Origin: Eledone cirrhosa
Lineage: Eukaryota > Mollusca > Cephalopoda > Octopoda > Eledonidae
Direction of reading: 5' to 3'
Assembly (NCBI GenBank): GCA_964016885.1
Contig: OZ024759.1
Span: 137,001-201,000 of the forward strand
Length of the DNA: 64,000 nucleotides
The translations under genes and the position numbers were made by a program. This document shows, piece after piece, positions 52,425 to 64,000 of the stretch. The notes below the pieces were generated by a model. It saw only the letters and a list, made by a program, of their open reading frames with translations. It had not been told where the DNA came from and made no database searches. Within the stretch, counting starts at the first letter, position 1. Each line of letters begins with the position of its first letter.

Positions 52425-55400
52425 ATAGTCTATATTAGTAACATGACATAGTCTATATTAGTAGCATGACAAAGTCTATATTAGTAACATGACAAAGTCT
52501 ATATTAGTAACATGACACAGTCTATATTAGTAACATGAGAAAGTCTATATTAGTAACATGACACAGTCTATATTAGTAACATGACAAAGTCTATATTAGT
52601 AACATGACACAGTCTATATTAGTAACATGACACAGTCTATATTAGTAACATGACAAAGTCTATATTAGTAGCATGACAAAGTCTATATTAGTAACATGAC
52701 AAAGTCTATATTAGTAACATGACATAGACTATATTAGTAACATGACAAAGTCTATATTAGTAACATGACAGTCTATATTAGTAACATGACAAAGTCTATA
52801 TTAGCAACATGACACAGTCTATATTAGTAACATGACAAAGTCTCTATTAGTAACATGACAAAGTCTATATTAGTAACATGACAAAGTCTATATTAGTAAC
52901 ATGACAGTCTATATTAGTAACATGACAAAGTCTATATTAGTAACATGACAAAGTCTATATTAGTAACATGACAGTCTATATTAGTAACATGACACAGTCT
53001 ATATTAGTAACATGACACGGTCTATATTCGTAACATGACAAAGTCTATATTAGTAACATGACACAGTCTATATTATTAACATGACAAAGTCTATATTAGT
53101 AACATGACACAGTCTATATTAGTAACATGACATAGTCTATATTAGTAACATGACATAGTCTATATTAGTAGCATGACAAAGTCTATATTAGTAACATGAC
53201 AAAGTCTATATTAGTAACATGACACAGTCTATATTAGTAACATGAGAAAGTCTATATTAGTAACATGACACAGTCTATATTAGTAACATGACAAAGTCTA
53301 TATTAGTAACATGACACAGTCTATATTAGTAACATGACACAGTCTATATTAGTAACATGACAAAGTCTATATTAGTAGCATGACAAAGTCTATATTAGTA
53401 ACATGACAAAGTCTATATTAGTAACATGACACAGTCTATCTTAGTAACATGACAAAGTCTATATTAGTAACATGACAGTCTATATTAGTAACATGACAGT
53501 CTATATTTATTAACATGACAAAGTCTATATTAGTAACATGACAAGGTCTATATTAGTAACATGACAAAGTCTATATTAGTAACATGACAAAGTCTATATT
53601 AGTAACATGGCAATGTCTATATTAGTAACATGACAAAGTCTATATTAGTAACATGGCAAAGTCTAAATTAGTAACATGACAAAGTCTATATTAGTAACAT
53701 GTCAAGGTCTATATTAGTAACATGACAAAGTCTATATTAGTAACATGACAAAGTCTATATTAGTAACATGACAGTCTATATTAGTAACATGACAAAGTCT
53801 ATATTAGTAACATGACACAGTCTATATTAGTAGCATGACAAAGTCTATATTAGTAACATGACACAGTCTATATTAGTAACATGACAAAGTCTATATTAGT
53901 AACATGACAGTCTATATTAGTAACATGACAGTCTATGTTAGTAGCATGACAAAGTCTATATTAGTAACATGACACAGTCTATATTAGTAACATGACAGTC
54001 TATATTAGTAACATGACAAAGTCTATATTAGTAGCATGACAAAGTCTATATTAGTAACATGACACAGTCTATATTAGTAACATGACAAAGTCTATATTAG
54101 TAGCATGACAAAGTCTATATTAGTAACATGACAAAGTCTATATTAGTAACATGACAAAGTCTATATTAGTAACATGACAGTCTATATTAGTAACATGACA
54201 GTCCATATTAGTAGCATGACAAAGTCTATATTAGTAACATGACAAAGTCTATATTAGTAACATGACACAGACTATATTAGTAACATGACACAGTCTATAT
54301 TAGTAACATGACACAGTCTATATTAGTAACATGACAAAGTCTATATTAGTAACATGACAGTCTATATTAGTAGCATGACAAAGTCTATATTAGTAACATG
54401 ACAAAGTCTATATTAGTAACATGACAAAGTCTATATTAGTAACATGACAGTCTATATTAGTAGCATGACAAAATCTATATTAGTAACATGACAAAGTCTA
54501 TATTAGTAACATGACAAAGTCTATATTAGTAACATGACAGTCTATATTAGTAACATGACAGTCCATATTAGTAGCATGACAAAGTCTATATTAGTAACAT
54601 GACAAAGTCTATATTAGTAACATGACACAGTCTATATTAGTAACATGACACAGTCTATATTAGTAACATGACACAGTCTATATTAGTAACATTACAGACT
54701 ATATTAGTAACATGACACAGTCTATATTAGTAACATGACAAAGTCTATATTAGTAACATAACATAGACTATATTAGTAACATGACAAAGTCTATATTAGT
54801 AACATGACAGTCTATATTAGTAACATGACAAAGTCTATATTAGCAACATGACACAGTCTATATTAGTAACATGACAAAGTCTCTATTAGTAACATGACAA
54901 AGTCTATATTAGTAACATGACAAAGTCTATATTAGTAACATGACAGTCTATATTAGTAACATGACATAGTCTATATTAGTAGCATGACAAAGTCTATATT
55001 AGTAGCATGACAAAGTCTATATTAGTAACATGACAAAGTCTATATTAGTAACATGACACAGTCTATATTAGTAACATGAGAAAGTCTATATTAGTAACAT
55101 GACACAGTCTATATTAGTAACATGACAAAGTCTATATTAGTAACATGACACAGTCTATATTAGTAACATGACACAGTCTATATTAGTAACATGACAAAGT
55201 CTATATTAGTAGCATGACAAAGTCTATATTAGTAACATGACAAAGTCTATATTAGTAACATGACATAGACTATATTAGTAACATGACAAAGTCTATATTA
55301 GTAACATGACAGTCTATATTAGTAACATGACAAAGTCTATATTAGCAACATGACACAGTCTATATTAGTAACATGACAAAGTCTCTATTAGTAACATGAC

Positions 55401-57506
55401 AAAGTCTATATTAGTAACATGACAAAGTCTATATTAGTAACATGACAGTCTATATTAGTAACATGACAAAGTCTATATTAGTAACATGACAAAGTCTATA
55501 TTAGTAACATGACAGTCTATATTAGTAACATGACACAGTCTATATTAGTAACATGACACGGTCTATATTCGTAACATGACAAAGTCTATATTAGTAACAT
55601 GACACAGTCTATATTATTAACATGACAAAGTCTATATTAGTAACATGACACAGTCTATATTAGTAACATGACATAGTCTATATTAGTAACATGACATAGT
55701 CTATATTAGTAGCATGACAAAGTCTATATTAGTAACATGACAAAGTCTATATTAGTAACATGACACAGTCTATATTAGTAACATGAGAAAGTCTATATTA
55801 GTAACATGACACAGTCTATATTAGTAACATGACAAAGTCTATATTAGTAACATGACACAGTCTATATTAGTAACATGACACAGTCTATATTAGTAACATG
55901 ACAAAGTCTATATTAGTAGCATGACAAAGTCTATATTAGTAACATGACAAAGTCTATATTAGTAACATGACACAGTCTATCTTAGTAACATGACAAAGTC
56001 TATATTAGTAACATGACAGTCTATATTAGTAACATGACAGTCTATATTTATTAACATGACAAAGTCTATATTAGTAACATGACAAGGTCTATATTAGTAA
56101 CATGACAAAGTCTATATTAGTAACATGACAAAGTCTATATTAGTAACATGGCAATGTCTATATTAGTAACATGACAAAGTCTATATTAGTAACATGGCAA
56201 AGTCTAAATTAGTAACATGACAAAGTCTATATTAGTAACATGTCAAGGTCTATATTAGTAACATGACAAAGTCTATATTAGTAACATGACAAAGTCTATA
56301 TTAGTAACATGACAGTCTATATTAGTAACATGACAAAGTCTATATTAGTAACATGACACAGTCTATATTAGTAGCATGACAAAGTCTATATTAGTAACAT
56401 GACACAGTCTATATTAGTAACATGACAAAGTCTATATTAGTAACATGACAGTCTATATTAGTAACATGACAGTCTATGTTAGTAGCATGACAAAGTCTAT
56501 ATTAGTAACATGACACAGTCTATATTAGTAACATGACAGTCTATATTAGTAACATGACAAAGTCTATATTAGTAGCATGACAAAGTCTATATTAGTAACA
56601 TGACACAGTCTATATTAGTAACATGACAAAGTCTATATTAGTAGCATGACAAAGTCTATATTAGTAACATGACAAAGTCTATATTAGTAACATGACAAAG
56701 TCTATATTAGTAACATGACAGTCTATATTAGTAACATGACAGTCCATATTAGTAGCATGACAAAGTCTATATTAGTAACATGACAAAGTCTATATTAGTA
56801 ACATGACACAGACTATATTAGTAACATGACACAGTCTATATTAGTAACATGACACAGTCTATATTAGTAACATGACAAAGTCTATATTAGTAACATGACA
56901 GTCTATATTAGTAGCATGACAAAGTCTATATTAGTAACATGACAAAGTCTATATTAGTAACATGACAAAGTCTATATTAGTAACATGACAGTCTATATTA
57001 GTAGCATGACAAAATCTATATTAGTAACATGACAAAGTCTATATTAGTAACATGACAAAGTCTATATTAGTAACATGACAGTCTATATTAGTAACATGAC
57101 AGTCCATATTAGTAGCATGACAAAGTCTATATTAGTAACATGACAAAGTCTATATTAGTAACATGACACAGTCTATATTAGTAACATGACACAGTCTATA
57201 TTAGTAACATGACACAGTCTATATTAGTAACATTACAGACTATATTAGTAACATGACACAGTCTATATTAGTAACATGACAAAGTCTATATTAGTAACAT
57301 AACATAGACTATATTAGTAACATGACAAAGTCTATATTAGTAACATGACAGTCTATATTAGTAACATGACAAAGTCTATATTAGCAACATGACACAGTCT
57401 ATATTAGTAACATGACAAAGTCTCTATTAGTAACATGACAAAGTCTATATTAGTAACATGACAAAGTCTATATTAGTAACATGACAGTCTATATTAGTAA
57501 CATGAC
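52425..57506. repeat. 2,541-bp head-to-tail duplication within the satellite
   Basis: Rare variants recur at +2,541: 53431/55972 (ACAGTCTATCTTAG), 53700/56241 (TGTCAAGG) and 54261/56802 (CATGACACAGACTATATT). The first copy is about 52,425-54,965 and the second about 54,966-57,506. Confidence 0.88.
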
Positions 57507-60500
57507 AAAGTCTATATTAGTAACATGACAAAGTCTATATTAGTAACATGACAGTCTATATTAGTAACATGACACAGTCTATATTAGTAACATGACACGG
57601 TCTATATTAGAAACATGACAAAGTCTATATTAGTAACATGACACAGTCTATATTATTAACATGACAAAGTCTATATTAGTAACATGACACAGTCTATATT
57701 AGTAACATGACATAGTCTATATTAGTAACATGACATAGTCTATATTAGTAGCATGACAAAGTCTATATTAGTAACATGACAAAGTCTATATTAGTAACAT
57801 GACACAGTCTATATTAGTAACATGAGAAAGTCTATATTAGTAACATGACACAGTCTATATTAGTAACATGACAAAGTCTATATTAGTAACATGACACAGT
57901 CTATATTAGTAACATGACACAGTCTATATTAGTAACATGACAAAGTCTATATTAGTAGCATGACAAAGTCTATATTAGTAACATGACAAAGTCTATATTA
58001 GTAACATGACACAGTCTATATTAGTAACATGACAAAGTCTATATTAGTAACATGACAGTCTATATTAGTAACATGACAGTCTATATTAGTAACATGACAA
58101 AGTCTATATTAGTAACATGACAAGGTCTATATTAGTAACATGACAAAGTCTATATTAGTAACATGACAAAGTCTATATTAGTAACATGGCAATGTCTATA
58201 TTAGTAACATGACAAAGTCTATATTAGTAACATGGCAAAGTCTAAATTAGTAACATGACAAAGTCTATATTAGTAACATGTCAAGGTCTATATTAGTAAC
58301 ATGACAAAGTCTATATTAGTAACATGACAAAGTCTATATTAGTAACATGACAGTCTATATTAGTAACATGACAAAGTCTATATTAGTAACATGACACAGT
58401 CTATATTAGTAGCATGACAAAGTCTATATTAGTAACATGACACAGTCTATATTAGTAACATGACAAAGTCTATATTAGTAACATGACAGTCTATATTAGT
58501 AACATGATAGTCTATATTAGTAGCATGACAAAGTCTATATTAGTAACATGACACAGTCTATATTAGTAACATGACAGTCTATATTAGTAACATGACAAAG
58601 TCTATATTAGTAGCATGACAAAGTCTATATTAGTAACATGACACAGTCTATATTAGTAACATGACAAAGTCTATATTAGTAGCATGACAAAGTCTATATT
58701 AGTAACATGACAAAGTCTATATTAGTAACATGACAAAGTCTATATTAGTAACATGACAGTCTATATTAGTAACATGACAGTCCATATTAGTAGCATGACA
58801 AAGTCTATATTAGTAACATGACAAAGTCTATATTAGTAACATGACACAGTCTATATTAGTAACATGACAAAGTCTATATTAGTAACATGACAGTCTATAT
58901 TAGTAACATGACAAAGTCTATATTAGTAACATGACAGTCTATATTGTAACATGACACAGTCTATATTTGTAACATGACACAGTCTATATTAGTAACATGA
59001 CAAAGTCTATATTAGTAACATGACAGTCTATATTAGTAACATGACAAAGTCTATATTAGTAACATGACAAAGTCTATATTAGTAACATGACAAAGTCTAT
59101 ATTAGTAACATTACAGACTATATTAGTAACATGACACAGTCTATATTAGTAACATGACAAAGTCTATATTAGTAACATGACATAGACTATATTAGTAACA
59201 TGACAAAGTCTATATTAGTAACATGACAGTCTATATTAGTAACATGACAAAGTCTATATTAGCAACATGACACAGTCTATATTAGTAACATGACAAAGTC
59301 TCTATTAGTAACATGACAAAGTCTATATTAGTAACATGACAAAGTCTATATTAGTTACATGACAGTCTATATTAGTAACATGACAAAGTCTATATTAGTA
59401 ACATGACAAAGTCTATATTAGTAACATGACAGTCTATATTAGTAACATGACACAGTCTATATTAGTAACATGACACGGTCTATATTAGTAACATGACAAA
59501 GTCTATATTAGTAACATGACACAGTCTATATTATTAACATGACAAAGTCTATATTAGTAACATGACACAGTCTATATTAGTAACATGACATAGTCTATAT
59601 TAGTAACATGACATAGTCTATATTAGTAGCATGACAAAGTCTATATTAGTAACATGACAAAGTCTATATTAGTAACATGACACAGTCTATATTAGTAACA
59701 TGACAAAGTCTATATTAGTAACATGACACAGTCTATATTAGTAATATGACAAAGTCTATATTAGTAACATGACACAGTCTATATTAGTAACATGACACAG
59801 TCTATATTAGTAACATGACAAAGTCTATATTAGTAGCATGACAAAGTCTATATTAGTAAGATGACAAAGTCTATATTAGTAACATGACACAGTCTATATT
59901 AGTAACATGACAAAGTCTATATTAGTAACATGACAGTCTATATTAGAAACATGACAGTCTATATTAGTAACATGACAAAGTCTATATTAGTAACATGACA
60001 AGGTCTATATTAGTAACATGACAAAGTCTATATTAGTAACATGACAAAGTCTATATTTGTAACATGGCAATGTCTATATTAGTAACATGACAAAGTCTAT
60101 ATTAGTAACATGGCAAAGTCTAAATTAGTAACATGACAAAGTCTATATTAGTAACATGTCAAGGTCTATATTAGTAACATGACAAAGTCTATATTAGTAA
60201 CATGACAAAGTCTATATTAGTAACATGACAGTCTATATTAGTAACATGACAAAGTCTATATTAGTAACATGACACAGTCTATATTAGTAGCATGACAAAG
60301 TCTATATTAGTAACATGACACAGTCTATATTAGTAACATGACAAAGTCTATATTAGTAACATGACAGTCTATATTAGTAACATGATAGTCTATATTAGTA
60401 GCATGACAAAGTCTATATTAGTAACATGACACAGTCTATATTAGTAACATGACAGTCTATATTAGTAACATGACAAAGTCTATATTAGTAGCATGACAAA

Positions 60501-63500
60501 GTCTATATTAGTAACATGACAAAGTCTATATTAGTAACATGACAAAGTCTATATTAGTAACATGACAGTCTATATTAGTAACATGACAGTCCATATTAGT
60601 AGCATGACAAAGTCTATATTAGTAACATGACAAAGTCTATATTAGTAACATGACACAGTCTATATTAGTAACATGACAAAGTCTATATTAGTAACATGAC
60701 AGTCTATATTAGTAACATGACAAAGTCTATATTAGTAACATGACAGTCTATATTGTAACATGACACAGTCTATATTTGTAACATGACACAGTCTATATTA
60801 GTAACATGACAAAGTCTATATTAGTAACATGACAGTCTATATTAGTAACATGACAAAGTCTATATTAGTAACATGACAAAGTCTATATTAGTAACATGAC
60901 ACAGTCTATATTAGTAACATGACAAAGTCTATATTAGTAACATGACAGTCTATATTAGTAACATGACAAAGTCTATATTAGTAACATGACAGTCTATATT
61001 GTAACATGACACAGTCTATATTTGTAACATGACACAGTCTATATTAGTAACATGACAAAGTCTATATTAGTAACATGACAGTCTATATTAGTAACATGAC
61101 AAAGTCTATATTAGTAACATGACAAAGTCTATATTAGTAACATGACAAAGTCTATATTAGTAACATTACAGACTATATTAGTAACATGACACAGTCTATA
61201 TTAGTAACATGACAAAGTCTATATTAGTAACATGACATAGACTATATTAGTAACATGACAAAGTCTATATTAGTAACATGACAGTCTATATTAGTAACAT
61301 GACAAAGTCTATATTAGCAACATGACACAGTCTATATTAGTAACATGACAAAGTCTCTATTAGTAACATGACAAAGTCTATATTAGTAACATGACAAAGT
61401 CTATATTAGTTACATGACAGTCTATATTAGTAACATGACAAAGTCTATATTAGTAACATGACAAAGTCTATATTAGTAACATGACAGTCTATATTAGTAA
61501 CATGACACAGTCTATATTAGTAACATGACACGGTCTATATTAGTAACATGACAAAGTCTATATTAGTAACATGACACAGTCTATATTATTAACATGACAA
61601 AGTCTATATTAGTAACATGACACAGTCTATATTAGTAACATGACATAGTCTATATTAGTAACATGACATAGTCTATATTAGTAGCATGACAAAGTCTATA
61701 TTAGTAACATGACAAAGTCTATATTAGTAACATGACACAGTCTATATTAGTAACATGACAAAGTCTATATTAGTAACATGACACAGTCTATATTAGTAAT
61801 ATGACAAAGTCTATATTAGTAACATGACACAGTCTATATTAGTAACATGACACAGTCTATATTAGTAACATGACAAAGTCTATATTAGTAGCATGACAAA
61901 GTCTATATTAGTAAGATGACAAAGTCTATATTAGTAACATGACAAAGTCTATATTAGTAACATGACAGTCTATATTAGTAACATGACACAGTCTATATTA
62001 GTAACATGACAAAGTCTATATTAGTAGCATGACAAAGTCTATATTAGTAAGATGACAAAGTCTATATTAGTAACATGACAAAGTCTATATTAGTAACATG
62101 ACAGTCTATATTAGTAACATGACAAAGTCTATATTAGTAACATGACAGTCTATATTAGAAACATGACAGTCTATATTAGTAACATGACAAAGTCTATATT
62201 AGTAACATGACAAAGTCTATATTAGTAACATGACAAAGTCTATATTAGTAACATGGCAATGTCTATATTCGTAACATGACAAAGTCTATATTAGTAACAT
62301 GGCAAAGTCTAAATTAGTAACATGACAAAGTCTATATTAGTAACATGTCAAGGTCTATATTAGTAACATGACAAAGTCTATATTAGTAACATGACAAAGT
62401 CTATATTAGTAACATGACAGTCTATATTAGTAACATGACAAAGTCTATATTAGTAACATGACACAGTCTATATTAGTAGCATGACAAAGTCTATATTAGT
62501 AACATGACACAGTCTATATTAGTAACATGACAAAGTCTATATTAGTAACATGACAGTCTATATTAGTAACATGACAGTCTATATTAGTAGCATGACAAAG
62601 TCTATATTAGTAACATGACACAGTCTATATTAGTAACATGACAGTCTATATTAGTAACATGACAAAGTCTATATTAGTAGCATGACAAAGTCTATATTAG
62701 TAACATGACACAGTCTATATTAGTAACATGACAAAGTCTATATTAGTAGCATGACAAAGTCTATATTAGTAACATGACAAAGTCTATATTAGTAACATGA
62801 CAAAGTCTATATTAGTAACATGACAGTCTATATTAGTAACATGACAGTCCATATTAGTAGCATGACAAAGTCTATATTAGTAACATGACAAAGTCTATAT
62901 TAGTAACATGACACAGTCTATATTAGTAACATGACACAGTCTATATTAGTAACATGACACAGTCTATATTAGTAACATGACAAAGTCTATATTAGTAACA
63001 TGACAGTCTATATTAGTAACATGACAAAGTCTATATTAGTAACATGACAAAGTCTATATTAGTAACATGACAAAGTCTATATTAGTAACATTACAGACTA
63101 TATTAGTAACATGACACAGTCTATATTAGTAACATGACAAAGTCTATATTAGTAACATGACATAGACTATATTAGTAACATGACAAAGTCTATATTAGTA
63201 ACATGACAGTCTATATTAGTAACATGACAAAGTCTATATTAGCAACATGACACAGTCTATATTAGTAACATGACAAAGTCTCTATTAGTAACATGACAAA
63301 GTCTATATTAGTAACATGACAAAGTCTATATTAGTAACATGACTGTCTATATTAGTAACATGACAAAGTCTATATTAGTAACATGACAAAGTCTATATTA
63401 GTAACATGACAGTCTATATTAGTAACATGACACAGTCTATATTAGTAACATGACACGGTCTATGTTAGTAACATGACAAAGTCTATATTAGTAACATGAC

Positions 63501-64000
63501 ACAGTCTATATTATTAACATGACAAAGTCTATATTAGTAACATGACACAGTCTATATTAGTAACATGACATAGTCTATATTAGTAACATGACATAGTCTA
63601 TATTAGTAGCATGACAGTCCATATTAGTAGCATGACAAAGTCTATATTAGTAACATGACAAAGTCTATATTAGTAACATGACACAGTCTATATTAGTAAC
63701 ATGACAGTCTATATTAGTAACATGACACAGTCTATATTAGTAACATGACACAGTCTATATTCGTAACATGACAAAGTCTATATTAGTAACATGACACAGT
63801 CTATATTATTAACATGACAAAGTCTATATTAGTAACATGACACAGTCTATATTAGTAACATGACATAGTCTATATTAGTAACATGACATAGTCTATATTA
63901 GTAGCATGACAAAGTCTATATTAGTAACATGACAAAGTCTATATTAGTAACATGACACAGTCTATATTAGTAACATGAGAAAGTCTATATTAGTAACATG

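Larger units (their letters stand above)
18258..64000. repeat. 45.7-kb AT-rich satellite of 20-23-bp units, running off the right edge
   Basis: About 2,000 head-to-tail copies of a unit with the near-constant core TCTATATTAGTAACATGAC and a short variable linker before the next TCTATA. Common linkers are AAAG, ACAG, AG, ATAG, AAGG and ACTG, giving 21- or 23-bp units. Frequent core variants are GTAGCATG for GTAACATG, TATTCGTAAC, TATTATTAAC, TAGCAACATG, TCTCTATTAG and a 20-bp TATTGTAAC form. GC content is about 26 percent in the main unit. Stops occur in every frame, so no open frame of note exists. No transposon, exon or other DNA interrupts the array. It begins 27 bp after the GATGAT tail at 18231. 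Confidence 0.98.

Noticed and set aside
18258..64000. CRISPR array
   Set aside because: There are no unique spacers. The variable part is 1-4 bases, unit length is about 22 bp, the sequence context is eukaryotic and there are no cas genes.

Overview
The window reads as nuclear DNA of a cephalopod mollusc (octopus, squid or cuttlefish). The evidence is dispersed repeats with the tRNA-SINE body typical of that group (a 'ggtcgactttgcctttcatcc...ggggtcgataaa'-type segment), a 'lowland' repeat starting ctttagcatttaaaccgg, elements ending in a gttaaacgatgatgatgat-type tail, spliced exons with GT/AG borders, and non-LTR retrotransposons. There are no bacterial-style operons, and no rRNA, tRNA gene or CRISPR array was found.

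Host gene (+ strand, 1-8.6 kb). Three internal exons with mutually compatible splice phases lie at 779-942, 4544-4700 and 8473-8624. Together they encode about 157 residues. My best guess is a SPAG17/PF6-like central-pair protein of cilia and flagella, but this rests on memory of the family and is unverified. A further coding-like stretch at about 150-234 may be the exon before them. Both complete introns are mostly tandem repeat: a 31-bp minisatellite of about 53 copies (1014-2647) in the first, and a 3.4-kb ACCAC pentanucleotide array (4963-8362) in the second. The third intron, if the gene continues, exceeds 55 kb.

Transposon block (8.6-18.25 kb). A 60/72-bp minisatellite (9301-9613 and 15225-16189) is split by a nearly full-length, inactivated non-LTR retrotransposon of L1/Tx1 type on the minus strand (about 9614-15224). 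This LINE has ORF1 with a zinc knuckle, and ORF2 with endonuclease, reverse transcriptase and a C-terminal zinc motif. Next comes a decayed RTE-like element on the minus strand (about 16190-17893) whose reverse transcriptase is cut off where the minisatellite begins. Two related + strand repeats with GATGAT tails (8956-9301 and 17892-18231) bracket the block.

Satellite block (18,258 to the right edge, 45.7 kb). This is one uninterrupted array of a roughly 20-23-bp AT-rich unit, about 2,000 copies, with no genes. It has several levels of higher-order structure: a landmark variant recurring at about 1.88 or 2.04 kb, and head-to-tail duplications with exact periods of 8,463, 4,670, 2,541 and 343 bp. 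The array leaves the window still running. This hierarchical satellite, probably intronic, is the most unusual thing here. I see no new enzymatic or defence system.
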